The notes under the pieces were generated by a model that worked only from the letters and a program-made list of their open reading frames with translations, was not told the DNA's origin and did no database searches. This document shows positions 1-8,647 of a stretch of 64,000 nt of DNA, piece after piece. The position numbers were made by a program, and so were the translations under genes. Position 1 is the first letter of the stretch, and each line of letters starts with the position of its first letter. Origin of the DNA: Mycobacterium interjectum (lineage in GTDB: Bacteria > Actinomycetota > Actinomycetes > Mycobacteriales > Mycobacteriaceae); the NCBI GenBank assembly GCA_002102225.1, contig LQPB01000046.1, positions 33,291 through 97,290 on the forward strand, written 5' to 3'.

Positions 1-1
1 C

Positions 2-268
2 TGCCCGGGATGCGGCAGCGCGCGGATGTTGTATTCGCTGATGCACGGCAACGTGGCGGCGGCGGCCCGGTTCAATGCGCTGGGCTTGGTGGCGCTGGTG
101 CTGCTGGTGTGGGCGTATGGGGCGTGGACCTATGGCCGGGTGACCGGCCGGCGGGTCAGGGGCTGGCAGCACCAGCGCTGGGCGGCGATGGCGACGCTGC
201 TGCTGGTGGCGGTGTGGTTCGTGATCCGCAACATTCCTTTTGCGCCATTCACCGCGCTGTATGTCTAA
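2..268 (+). CDS. DUF2752 membrane protein, C-terminal part
   Basis: The gene runs in from the left edge, so the true start is outside the window. The visible 88 codons begin with CPGCGSAR and then MHGNVAAAARFN, the cysteine-rich motif and following helix typical of DUF2752 proteins. Two hydrophobic stretches follow (around ALGLVALVLLVWAYG and TLLLVAVWFVIRNI), so it should be an inner-membrane protein. Function is unknown for the family. The stop codon lies 11 nt before the lpqL start, so the two may be co-transcribed. Confidence 0.75.
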   Translation, partial: CPGCGSARMLYSLMHGNVAAAARFNALGLVALVLLVWAYGAWTYGRVTGRRVRGWQHQRWAAMATLLLVAVWFVIRNIPFAPFTALYV

Positions 269-279
269 CCTTGGGCGCG

Positions 280-1779
280 ATGGTAAAAAAATCGCGGACG
301 ATCCGGGCAGTGCTCGGCGTCGTCGCCCTGACCGCATCCCTGGCCGGCTGCTCGCATCGCTGCACCAACTCGGAGCAGGCTAGCGCCAACCCGGCCGCGG
401 CCCAGTTCGCCACCGCCCTGCACGACAAGGTCACGGCGGACGCGATGTTTGCGCACCTGTCGAAACTCCAGGACATCGCCAACGCCAACAACGGCACCCG
501 CGCGGTGGGCACCCAAGGCTACGAGGCCAGCGTCGACTATGTGGTTAACACGTTGCGCAACAGCGGTTTCGACGTGCAGACGCCCGAGTTCTCGGCGCGG
601 GTATTCCACGGCGACAAGCCGGCGCTGACGGTCGGCGGGGCGGCCGTCGAGGCCCGCTCGTTGGAGTTCAGCCTCGGCACCCCACCCGACGGGGTGAGCG
701 GACCTCTGGTGCCGCTAGCCCCGGGCGTCGACCCAGGCTGCCAGCCCTCCGACTTCGATGGGCTGCGGGTGCAGGGCGCCGTGGTGCTGGTGGACCGCGG
801 CACCTGCCCGTTTGCCCAGAAGGAGAACGCCGCGGCGCAGCGCGGTGCCGTCGCGATGATCGTCGCCGACAACGTCGACGAGCAGCAGATGGGTGGCACC
901 CTTGGGGCCGACGCCGACGTGAAGATACCGGTGCTGAGCGTGACCAAGTCCGTCGGGTTCCAGCTGCGCGCGCGGCCGGGACCCACCACGATCAAGCTCA
1001 AGGCGAGTGTGCAAAACGTCAAGGCCCGCAACGTGATTGCGCAGACCAAGACCGGGTCCGCCACCGACGTGGTGATGGCGGGTGCGCACCTGGACAGCGT
1101 GCCCGAGGGGCCGGGCATCAACGACAACGGGTCCGGCGTGGCCGCCGTCCTGGAAACCGCGGTGCAACTGGGGAATTCGCCGCAGGTGCACAACGCCGTG
1201 CGGTTCGGCTTCTGGGGCGCCGAGGAACTGGGAACGATCGGCTCGCGCAACTACGTGGAGTCGCTGAACCTCGACGGGCTCAAAGACATTGCGCTGTACC
1301 TGAACTTCGACATGCTCGCATCGCCGAACCCCGGTTACTTCACCTATGACGGGGACCAGTCGCTGCCGGCGGACGCGCGCGGCCAGCCGGTGGTGCCCGA
1401 GGGCTCGGCCGGCATTGAGCGCACGCTGGTCGCCTACCTGAAGTCGGCCGGCAAGACCGCGCAGGACACCTCGTTCGACGGCCGTTCGGACTACGACGGA
1501 TTCACGCTGGCCGGTATCCCGGCGGGCGGCCTGTTCTCGGGTGCGGAGGTGAAGAAGTCCGCCGAGCAGGCCAAGCTGTGGGGCGGGGACGCCGACCAGC
1601 CGTTCGATCCCAACTATCACCAGAAAACCGACACCCTCGACCACATCGACCGCACCTCGCTGGGCATCAACGGCGCCGGTGTCGCCTACGCGGTGGCCCT
1701 CTACGCGCAGGACCTCAGCGGGCGCAACGGGGTTGCGGTGCTGGCGGATCGCACGCGCCACGTGCTCGCCAAGCCATGA
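280..1779 (+). CDS. lpqL: LpqL lipoprotein, M28 aminopeptidase
   Basis: The 499-residue product is predicted to be an exported, lipid-anchored zinc aminopeptidase. The ATG at 280 gives a classic lipoprotein signal ending in LAGC (Cys24). A PA-type insert lies around residues 130-240, followed by the M28 catalytic domain. All five expected metal ligands and the catalytic Glu are present: His270 (GAHLDS), Asp282 (GINDN), Glu315/Glu316 (WGAEE), Asp344 (NFDML) and His447 (YHQK). Length and sequence match M. tuberculosis LpqL (Rv0418, about 500 aa). Longer in-frame extensions overlap the upstream gene and would bury the signal peptide, so 280 is preferred. Its stop overlaps the start of a tandem paralogue. 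Substrates are not evident from sequence. Confidence 0.92.
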   Translation: MVKKSRTIRAVLGVVALTASLAGCSHRCTNSEQASANPAAAQFATALHDKVTADAMFAHLSKLQDIANANNGTRAVGTQGYEASVDYVVNTLRNSGFDVQTPEFSARVFHGDKPALTVGGAAVEARSLEFSLGTPPDGVSGPLVPLAPGVDPGCQPSDFDGLRVQGAVVLVDRGTCPFAQKENAAAQRGAVAMIVADNVDEQQMGGTLGADADVKIPVLSVTKSVGFQLRARPGPTTIKLKASVQNVKARNVIAQTKTGSATDVVMAGAHLDSVPEGPGINDNGSGVAAVLETAVQLGNSPQVHNAVRFGFWGAEELGTIGSRNYVESLNLDGLKDIALYLNFDMLASPNPGYFTYDGDQSLPADARGQPVVPEGSAGIERTLVAYLKSAGKTAQDTSFDGRSDYDGFTLAGIPAGGLFSGAEVKKSAEQAKLWGGDADQPFDPNYHQKTDTLDHIDRTSLGINGAGVAYAVALYAQDLSGRNGVAVLADRTRHVLAKP

Positions 1780-3245
1780 TGCGCCCGCTGGCCACCGCGC
1801 TGATCGTGCTGGGGCTGGTTTCGGCGTGCGCGTCGCCGCGCCCCGCACCGCCGGCGGCGGCGCCCGACCTCGCTCGGGGCCTGGCTCAAAAGGTCACCGC
1901 GGACCGACTGGTCACCCACCTGCGCGCGCTGCAGAACGTGGCCAACGCCAATCGCGGAAACCGCGCGGACGGCACGCCCGGCTATGACGCCAGCGTCGAA
2001 TATGTGGCGAAGGCGTTGCGGGACAGGGGCTTCAACGTGTCCACGCCGCAGTTCGACCGGCTCTACAATGTGTCGCCCGGGAAGCCCACGCTCACGGTGG
2101 CCGGCCGCACCTATCAGGTCGACCAGGCGTCGCTGCTGGTCCGGACGCCCCCCGGCGGCCTCACCGGGCCGCCGGTTCGCCCGACGCGACCGGCGGGCTG
2201 CGCCGTCGGCGATTACCCGGCCGCGGTGCCCAAGGGGGCGATCGCCGTCGTCGACGACTCGGGTTGCTCGGTGGTCGACAAGCAGAACAGCGCGCTGGCC
2301 AAGGGGGCGGCCGCGCTGATCGTGCTCAGCGCGCCCAGCGGCCAGGGGGCTCCGCCCGGCCTGTTCGTGCCCGGGTATTTCAAGCAACTGACCGTGCCGG
2401 TCGCGGTCGTCGGCGCCTACGGTACCCCCGCGCTCGAGCGTGAGACGGCACCGGTGCGCCTGGTGCTGGATGCCGAGAACATCAAGGTCAGCTCGCGAAA
2501 CGTGCTGGCGCAGACCGAAACCGGCTCGCCGCACGAGGCGATCGTGGTCGGCGCGCATCTCGACGGCCCGCGCGATGGTCCGGGCATCAACGACAACGCG
2601 ACCGGCGTGGCCGCGGTGCTCGAGACGGCGCTGCAGCTGGGCCCGTTGGCGCCGGTGAACAACGCGGTGCGGTTCGTGTTCTGGGGGGCCGACGAGGACG
2701 GGCTCAACGGCGTGACCGACTACGTGTTCGGCATGGACGGCAACCAACTCAACGACATCGCGATGTACCTGGACTTCACCGTGCTCGGATCCCCGAACGC
2801 CGGCTTCTTCACCGACGACGGCGACCAGTCCGGTCCGCCCACGCCCGGGATCGCCTTCGGCGATGTGCCCGACGGTTCCGCCGGCATCGAGCGCACGCTG
2901 GGCGGTTACCTGAACCTGGCCGGGAAGCGGCCCGCCGACATGCCGCTGGGCACCAGGACCGACTACCACCCCTTCATGGTCGCGGGCGTGCCGATCGGCG
3001 GCCTGACCACCGGCGCCACGCAGCCGAAAACCACGGTGCAGGCGCGACTGTGGGGCGGGCAGGCGGGCGCCCCGTTCGACCCCAACTTCCAGGGCCCGCG
3101 CGACACGGTCGACGCCGTCAACCGGGAAGCCCTGGCGATCATGGGGTCTGGCGTGGCGTTCGCGGTGGGCACCTACGCGGAGTCGATCGGCGGTGTCAAC
3201 GGTGTGCCGCCGCATGACAAGCGGCACCGCACGCGCGTGCCTTAG
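1776..3245 (+). CDS. LpqL-like lipoprotein, probably inactive M28 paralogue
   Basis: A tandem duplicate of LpqL (489 aa) whose ATG at 1776 overlaps the lpqL stop (ATGA); a second ATG at 1779 is equally usable. The signal peptide ends in VSAC, so it should be a lipoprotein. The fold is conserved throughout, and the metal-binding His (GAHLDG) and Asp (GINDN) remain. Other key positions have changed: the catalytic Glu is Asp306 (WGADE), the ligand Asp of NFDML is Thr335 (DFTVL), and the ligand His of NYHQK is Gln439 (NFQGP). Two of five metal ligands are therefore gone, which argues for a non-catalytic protein. It occupies the place next to lpqL where M. tuberculosis has lpqM. Confidence 0.88.
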   Translation: MMRPLATALIVLGLVSACASPRPAPPAAAPDLARGLAQKVTADRLVTHLRALQNVANANRGNRADGTPGYDASVEYVAKALRDRGFNVSTPQFDRLYNVSPGKPTLTVAGRTYQVDQASLLVRTPPGGLTGPPVRPTRPAGCAVGDYPAAVPKGAIAVVDDSGCSVVDKQNSALAKGAAALIVLSAPSGQGAPPGLFVPGYFKQLTVPVAVVGAYGTPALERETAPVRLVLDAENIKVSSRNVLAQTETGSPHEAIVVGAHLDGPRDGPGINDNATGVAAVLETALQLGPLAPVNNAVRFVFWGADEDGLNGVTDYVFGMDGNQLNDIAMYLDFTVLGSPNAGFFTDDGDQSGPPTPGIAFGDVPDGSAGIERTLGGYLNLAGKRPADMPLGTRTDYHPFMVAGVPIGGLTTGATQPKTTVQARLWGGQAGAPFDPNFQGPRDTVDAVNREALAIMGSGVAFAVGTYAESIGGVNGVPPHDKRHRTRVP

Positions 3246-3293
3246 CCGTTTTCCGCCGGAGGCGATCGGGCCCTCGTTGTCAGTGGACCCACG

Positions 3294-3314
3294 TACACTC
3301 GAATGTATGTTCGA
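3294..3314 (+). promoter_or_regulatory. Leaderless -10 with overlapping LexA/SOS box
   Basis: TACACT at 3294-3299 fits the mycobacterial -10 TANNNT and sits 7 nt before the ATG at 3307, the usual arrangement for a leaderless transcript. Overlapping it, TCGAATGTATGTTCGA (3299-3314) matches the mycobacterial SOS box TCGAAC-N4-GTTCGA with one mismatch. The operator spans the transcription start and the start codon, so bound LexA would block initiation directly. Confidence 0.75.
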
Positions 3315-4788
3315 TACGCGGCTGCACGAGTATTGGGAGCCTCCGCAGACCGAGCGGTCGCGGGCGCTGGTGGAGCGGATGTGCGGTTCGGGGCGGGCCG
3401 AGGCCCGGGCGGCCGCGGACCGGTTGGTTGCGGTCGGGGAGCTTTTTGAGCTGCGCCGAGCCCAGCGCGGTGAAGAGGCCGATTGGGCGGTGGACACCTG
3501 GGCCGCGGTGGGCGCGGAGGTGGCCGCGGCGTTGCGGATCAGCCTGGCCAGGGCGGGCAGCTATTTGCGTTATGCGCTGGCCATGCGCGAGCGGCTGCCG
3601 CGGGTGGCCGCGGTGTTTCGGGCCGGGGATATCGATTACCGGATGTTTCAGACGTTGGTGTACCGCAGCGATTTGATCACCGACCCCAAGGTATTGGCGG
3701 GTGTGGATGCGCAATTGGCGGCCAATGCGGCGCGCTGGCCCTCGATGACCCAGGGCCGGCTGGCGGCCGTCGTGGACAAGATCGTGGCCCGCGCCGACGC
3801 CGATGCGGTGCGCCGGCGAAAGGAGGCCCAGGCCGACCGCGAGGTCTGGATCGATGATCGCGCCCAGTGTGGCCTGTCGGAGATTAGTGGCAGCCTGTTG
3901 TCCCCGGATGCCCATGCGCTGGATCAGCGGTTGGATGCGTTGGCGGCAACGGTGTGCGCCCACGATCCGCGGAGTCATCAGCAGCGCCGCGCCGATGCCC
4001 TGGGCGCCCTGGCCGCCGGGGCCGATCGGCTGGGCTGTCGGTGCAGGCGCCCGGATTGCGCGGCCGGCGCACGACCGGCCGCCGGCCCGGTGCTGATCCA
4101 TGTGGTCGCCGAGCGAGCCACGCTGGAGGGCGCCGGCACCGCCCCGGGATCCGAGCTGGGCGCCGACGGGCTCATCCCGCCCGAACTGGTGGCCGAGCTG
4201 GCGGCCTCGGCCAAGCTGATGCCGCTGATCCACCCGGGCGACGCCCCGCCGGAGAACGGCTATGTGCCCTCCAAGGCGCTGGCCGACTTCGTGCGCTGCC
4301 GCGATCTGACCTGCCGAGCTCCCGGTTGTGACCGCCCCGCGGTGCAGTGCGACGTGGACCATACGATTCCCTACGCCGACGGGGGCGCCACGCATGCGTC
4401 GAACTTGAAATGCCTTTGTCGACAACATCATTTGCTAAAAACGTTTTGGCAGTGGCGCGACGAACAGCTGCCCGACGGGACCCTAATTTGGCGGCTGCCC
4501 GACGGGCACACCTACGTCACCACGCCGGGCAGCGCGCTGTTGTTCCCCAGCTTGTGCGCGCCCACCGGCGACGCCCCGAGGCTCGCGGCGCCAACCACCG
4601 ATCGCTGCGGCGAGCGCACCGCGATGATGCCCCGGCGGCGCCGCACCCGCGCCCAAGACCGCGCCACGCGCATCGCCACCGAACGCCACCACAACCACCA
4701 AAACCGTCTGGCCCGAAAACGTTTGCGCCGTGACTATTTCGCGCTGGCGCCACCCACCGACAGTGACGACGACCCCCCACCGTTCTGA
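3307..4788 (+). CDS. 13E12-family DUF222/HNH endonuclease-like protein
   Basis: A 493-residue member of the mycobacterial 13E12 repeat family. It has an N-terminal DUF222 region (roughly residues 30-300) and a C-terminal HNH domain (about 335-390) with a Cys-rich zinc site (CRDLTCRAPGCD) and the motif CDVDHTIPYADGG followed by CRQHH. The C-terminus is very basic (residues 440-480), suggesting nucleic-acid binding. The start at 3307 is chosen because a TACACT -10 box lies 7 nt upstream. An SOS box overlaps the start, in line with the known LexA control of 13E12 genes. These genes are multicopy and mobile-like; M. tuberculosis has none at this locus, so it may be an insertion. Enzymatic activity is unproven for the family. 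Confidence 0.88.
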   Translation: MFDTRLHEYWEPPQTERSRALVERMCGSGRAEARAAADRLVAVGELFELRRAQRGEEADWAVDTWAAVGAEVAAALRISLARAGSYLRYALAMRERLPRVAAVFRAGDIDYRMFQTLVYRSDLITDPKVLAGVDAQLAANAARWPSMTQGRLAAVVDKIVARADADAVRRRKEAQADREVWIDDRAQCGLSEISGSLLSPDAHALDQRLDALAATVCAHDPRSHQQRRADALGALAAGADRLGCRCRRPDCAAGARPAAGPVLIHVVAERATLEGAGTAPGSELGADGLIPPELVAELAASAKLMPLIHPGDAPPENGYVPSKALADFVRCRDLTCRAPGCDRPAVQCDVDHTIPYADGGATHASNLKCLCRQHHLLKTFWQWRDEQLPDGTLIWRLPDGHTYVTTPGSALLFPSLCAPTGDAPRLAAPTTDRCGERTAMMPRRRRTRAQDRATRIATERHHNHQNRLARKRLRRDYFALAPPTDSDDDPPPF

Positions 4789-4803
4789 CGGCCGGTAAAG
4801 AAT

Positions 4804-5595
4804 TCACCGAGAAGCCACGGCGAACAACCTCCACTCACCGGGCACCCCCTTGAGTTCGTGCGCGCCGCGGTCCTCGAACTCGAGTCCGGACCCGATCACC
4901 AGGTCGCGCAGCGTACTCGACACGAGCACCTCGTCCGGTCCTGCCAGTGCGCTGACGCGCGCCCCGATGTGCACGCCGATCCCGCCGATGTCGTCGCCGC
5001 GGACCTCGCACTCATCACAGCGTCGTGCGCGTCGAGCAGTGCGCGCCAGTCGCGGTCGCCCATCTGCGCCGCCCGGCGCGTCGAGTCGACGATGTCGGTG
5101 AACAACACGGTGGCGAGCAGGTGGCCCGAATTTCCTCGTTCCACGGCATGTCCGGGTTGGCGAGATGGGCAATCTCCCCGGTGCTCCACGTGGCGACCGC
5201 GGCGGCGGGGAGCTTCTCGGGTGTGGACCGCCCGGTGCGTTCAAAAAGCGGATCCGCGTAGCCCTCCAGCACGATCAGCGCGGCTGTGCGGGTGGGGTAT
5301 GTGGCTGCGAACAGCGCCGATTGCGGGAATGCGCCGTCGACGGCGACGAGGACGGCTTCGCCGATACCAAGATCGTCCAGCACCGCGGTGATGCTGTCGG
5401 CCCGTAGCTCCAAGGTCGGCGTTGCGGGATCGGACGCCCCCGCGCCCGGCTGGTCGAAGTAGACGGCAGTTCGGGGACGACTTCACAGTTTGTGAAGGGG
5501 GGACAGACGAACACGATGTCACGAGGGCCTTCACGCGACGCGCGGTAGGCGACGCGCGAGTCCCCGTTCATCGCGTAGCGCGTCTCCGAGAACAT
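4804..5595 (-). pseudogene. Decayed alpha/beta-hydrolase / class III adenylate cyclase fusion
   Basis: Remains of a Rv1900c/LipJ-type fusion, readable only in pieces in different frames. From the ATG at 5595: MFSETRYAMNGDSRVAY and DIVFVCPPF (to about 5463); then VYFDQPGAGASDP and LRADSITAVLDDLGIG (to about 5118); then [16 protein letters not shown] and LLDAHDAV (to about 5015); then [14 protein letters not shown] and the cyclase C-terminus to 4804. At each junction the reading frame shifts and an expected stretch is missing, including the later hydrolase core and the central cyclase segment. The product cannot be functional. The intact gene would be about 450-480 codons; only about 264 codons of DNA remain. 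Nothing else is visible in 5596-5777. Confidence 0.85.
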
Positions 5596-5813
5596 TGCGG
5601 AAGTGTAAGCCGATAGGCCGCCGACCACACGCCTTCCAAAGGGGTGATGATAGGGCGCCCGGGCACCGGCATTTCGCGTCCCGAATACCCCCCGCCCGTT
5701 GGCGTTTCGCGACGGGTAACCCAAGGTACATTTCTGCTGTCAGAGTTTGCCAGGGGATTTAGAATGAGGTCCCTTTGATGCTGCCCTGCAGCCCGGTCGG
5801 GATGAGGTCGTTC

Positions 5814-7271
5814 ATGGACAAGCGCGGGCCGAGTCGACGTCTCAAGGCGGCAATCGCCTGCGCCGGGGCGGTACTTGTGGTGGCCGGGTGCACCACCTTC
5901 ATCGACGGGCGCGCCCTGTCGATGCTCAACGACCCGTTCCGGGTGGGCGGCCTGCCGGCGACCAACGGCCCCAGCGGAATCCGGTCGAACGCACCGAGCC
6001 CCACCGGCAAGGTGCTCAACACCGACAACGGGCCGATCGACAAGCTGGCGTTGCTCTCGATCAACGACATCGAGGAGTACTGGAAGTCGGTATACAGCGA
6101 ATCGCTCAAAGGGACTTTCGTTCCGGTCGAGAAGATGGTGTCCTACGACTCGGAGGATCCGCGCAGCCCGATCGTTTGTTTCAACGACACCTACAAGCTC
6201 GTCAACGCCTTCTTCACCGGCCGCTGTAACTTGATCGCCTGGGACCGCACCGTGTTCATGGCCGTCGCGCAGCGCTATTTCGGCGATATGTCCGTCACCG
6301 GCGTGTTGGCGCACGAATTCGGCCACGCCCTGCAGCAGATGGCCAAACTTGTGACGAGAAAAGACCCGACCATCGTTCGCGAGCAGCAGGCCGATTGCTT
6401 CGCCGGGGTCTACCTGTATTGGGTCGCGGACGGGAAATCGCCCCGCTTCACGCTGAGCACCGCCGACGGGCTCGACCACGTGCTGGCCGGCATCATCACC
6501 ACCCGCGACCCCGTCATGGACGCCGACACCCAAAACGACGACGAGCACGGATCGGCCCTGGATCGGATCAGCGCGTTCCAGATGGGCTTCATCGATGGCG
6601 CCCCGGCGTGCGCGCTTATCAACAAGCAGGAGATCGAGCAGCGCCGCGGCGACTTGCCGACCGCCCTGCGGCTCGACAACAGCGGGGATCCGGAGACCGG
6701 AGAGGTCCCCATCAACGAAGACACGCTGTCGACGCTCATGGAGCTGCTGGGCAAGATCTTCTCCCCGAAGAATGCGCCGACGCTGTCCTACAAACCCGCC
6801 GATTGCCCGGACGCCAAGCCCAGCCCGCCGGCGTCCTACTGCCCGGCCACCAACACCATCGTGGTCGACCTCCCCGGACTCGCGAAGGCGGGCCAGGTGG
6901 CCGCCGAGAGTGAGCGCACGCTGCCGCAAGGGGACGACACCGCGCTGTCGATGGTGATGTCGAGGTACGCGTTGGCCGTGCAACACGATCGGGGGCTGGC
7001 CATGCAGAGCCCCTGGACCGCGCTGCGCACCGCCTGCCTGACCGGGGTCGTGCACCGCAAGATGGCCGAACCGATCGAACTGCCCTCCCAGAAGCAGCTG
7101 GTGCTGACCGCCGGCGACCTCGACGAGGCCGTCTCCGGCCTGCTCACCAACCACCTGGTCGCCAGCGACGCCGACGGCATCAGCGTACCGGCCGGGTTCA
7201 CCCGCATCGCCGCCTTCCGGGGCGGCGTCACGGGCAACATGGACGCCTGCTATTCGCGGTACCCGGGTTAG
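5814..7271 (+). CDS. lpqM: LpqM lipoprotein, HEXXH metallopeptidase
   Basis: The product is a predicted lipid-anchored zinc peptidase. The signal peptide MDKRGPSRRLKAAIACAGAV ends at a lipobox VAGC. The active-site motif VLAHEFGHALQQ lies near residue 170, followed by QQADCFAG, the usual downstream ligand region of neutral zinc metallopeptidases. The gene matches M. tuberculosis lpqM (Rv0419) in type and position, although here it is separated from lpqL by a paralogue, a 13E12 gene and a pseudogene. The start is uncertain: ATG 5814 has a GAGGT box 5 nt upstream and gives a normal short n-region, while TTG 5775, ATG 5778 (also preceded by GAGGT) and ATG 5802 would add up to 13 residues. Confidence 0.88.
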   Translation: MDKRGPSRRLKAAIACAGAVLVVAGCTTFIDGRALSMLNDPFRVGGLPATNGPSGIRSNAPSPTGKVLNTDNGPIDKLALLSINDIEEYWKSVYSESLKGTFVPVEKMVSYDSEDPRSPIVCFNDTYKLVNAFFTGRCNLIAWDRTVFMAVAQRYFGDMSVTGVLAHEFGHALQQMAKLVTRKDPTIVREQQADCFAGVYLYWVADGKSPRFTLSTADGLDHVLAGIITTRDPVMDADTQNDDEHGSALDRISAFQMGFIDGAPACALINKQEIEQRRGDLPTALRLDNSGDPETGEVPINEDTLSTLMELLGKIFSPKNAPTLSYKPADCPDAKPSPPASYCPATNTIVVDLPGLAKAGQVAAESERTLPQGDDTALSMVMSRYALAVQHDRGLAMQSPWTALRTACLTGVVHRKMAEPIELPSQKQLVLTAGDLDEAVSGLLTNHLVASDADGISVPAGFTRIAAFRGGVTGNMDACYSRYPG

Positions 7272-7274
7272 CGC

Positions 7275-8144
7275 TCAGGCGATTTCGGCAATCTTGGGCA
7301 CCACCTCGTCGCCGAGGCGGCGGATGAAACCGACGGGGTCGGGGTTTCCTGGGAAGGGGCCGAGATTGATCAACTCGAAGCCCAACTCGGCGCAGCGTTG
7401 CACGGTCTTCAGGAAACTCGCGGTGTCCGCGAAGGGGTCGACGAAAAGGCCGACCGTCTTGCGGATCTCGCGCGGATCCCGGCCCACCGCGTCGCAGTGC
7501 CGGCTGAGCACCTCGACCTTGTGCGCGAGTTCGTCGACATCGGTAGTCGTGCTGTTCCAGATGTCGGCGTACTGCGCCACCAGCCGCAGCGTCTTCTTCT
7601 CGCCGTCACCGCCGATCAGGATCGGCGGCCGCCGAATCGGTTGCGGCACGCAGATCGTCTCGGCCAGCTGGTAGTGCTTGCCGTGGTACGGCCCGTCGTC
7701 GTCGCTCCACATCTGCCGGCAGATCTGCAGCGTCTCCTCCACCATCTCGAACCGCTCGCGCAGCGGAGGATACGGAATCCCGAGCGCGATGTGTTCGCGG
7801 TCGTACCATGCCGCGCCGAGGCCCAGCATCGACCGGCCCTGCGACAGCACGTCCAGCGTGGCGGCCGTTTTCACGAGCACGCCGGGGTGACGGTAGGTGA
7901 CCCCGGTGACCAGCAGGGCCAGGTCGATGGTCGTGGTCTGTCCGGCCACAAAGCCCAACGATGTGTAGCCCTCCAGGAACGGATCCTCAGCTCGCCCAAC
8001 GTTTTCCATCTGGAAGAAGTGGTCGGCCAGCGTAAACAGCGTGGCGCCGCCCTGCTCGGCGGCCTTGGCCGCGTCGGCCACCGTCGGGCCTAGGCTTGCC
8101 GGATCCCCCGGCAGAAAATCGATGAAGTGCACACCCAATTCCAT
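7275..8144 (-). CDS. LLM-class F420-dependent oxidoreductase
   Basis: A 289-residue luciferase-like monooxygenase fold protein of the mycobacterial F420-dependent type. It shows LGVHFIDFLPGDP near the N-terminus, LADHFFQMENVG, the typical LGLGAAWYDREH loop, and RPPILIGGDGEKKTL near residue 180. A GAGGGG box precedes the ATG by 8 nt. The stop is 3 nt from the convergent lpqM stop. A MarR gene lies directly upstream on the same strand with a 16-nt gap, so the two probably form one operon and the regulator may control this enzyme. The substrate cannot be read from sequence. There is no counterpart at this place in M. tuberculosis. Confidence 0.87.
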   Translation of the reverse strand: MELGVHFIDFLPGDPASLGPTVADAAKAAEQGGATLFTLADHFFQMENVGRAEDPFLEGYTSLGFVAGQTTTIDLALLVTGVTYRHPGVLVKTAATLDVLSQGRSMLGLGAAWYDREHIALGIPYPPLRERFEMVEETLQICRQMWSDDDGPYHGKHYQLAETICVPQPIRRPPILIGGDGEKKTLRLVAQYADIWNSTTTDVDELAHKVEVLSRHCDAVGRDPREIRKTVGLFVDPFADTASFLKTVQRCAELGFELINLGPFPGNPDPVGFIRRLGDEVVPKIAEIA

Positions 8145-8160
8145 TGCGGCGATTCCCCTC

Positions 8161-8598
8161 TCATGACTCGGTCAGACGCTCGAGCAGCGATAGCGCATCG
8201 AGAATGGTGCGGCGTTCCCGCTCGGAATACCGCTCCTGAATGGCGCGTGCCAGCCACTCCTCCCGCACTTGACGATCGCTCTCGGCGCGCCGCCGGCCCG
8301 CGGTGGTCAACGAAACCACCTGGCGGCGGCCGTCTTCGGGGTCGGAAGTGCGCGCGATGAGCCCGCGTTGCTCGAGCGCGGCCACGATGGTGGCCATCGA
8401 CTGCGGACGCACCCGCTCGGCACCGGCCAGCGCGCTGGCCGACGACGGTCCCTCCTTCCAGAGGCGGGTGAGCACCGCGGTCTGGGACGGCGTCAGGTCA
8501 TCGTCGACCCCGAGATTCCGCAACCTCCGCCGCAACCGGCTGAACAACACGCGTAGGTCCCGCGCGGCCGTCACGGCGGAGTCACCGATGCCGTCCAT
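8161..8598 (-). CDS. MarR-family transcriptional regulator
   Basis: A 145-residue winged-helix regulator. The DNA-binding core is visible: LTPSQTAVLTRLWKEG, the recognition helix AGAERVRPQSMATIVAALEQ, and the wing TSDPEDGRRQVVSLTTAGRR. Helices at both ends would form the dimer interface. It lies upstream of an LLM-type oxidoreductase on the same strand and is probably co-transcribed with it. The promoter region 8599-8647 contains inverted repeats suited to autoregulation. The ligand is unknown; many MarR proteins sense phenolics or oxidants. Confidence 0.9.
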   Translation of the reverse strand: MDGIGDSAVTAARDLRVLFSRLRRRLRNLGVDDDLTPSQTAVLTRLWKEGPSSASALAGAERVRPQSMATIVAALEQRGLIARTSDPEDGRRQVVSLTTAGRRRAESDRQVREEWLARAIQERYSERERRTILDALSLLERLTES

Positions 8599-8613
8599 GA
8601 CCTCAGCCTAAAT

Positions 8614-8647
8614 TAGACAGCTAAAACTGTCCAGTCTTGACTGTCTA
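8614..8647 (-). promoter_or_regulatory. Putative MarR operator
   Basis: The 49-nt gap upstream of the marR-type gene contains TAGACAG (8614-8620) and its exact inverse CTGTCTA (8641-8647). A closer pair, GACAG and CTGTC, is separated by 6 nt (8616-8631). Such overlapping inverted repeats next to a MarR start are typical autoregulatory operators. Binding is inferred. Confidence 0.5.

Noticed and set aside
10..279. N-terminal extension of lpqL by 90 codons
   Set aside because: It overlaps the DUF2752 reading frame and would place the lipoprotein signal in the middle of the protein.
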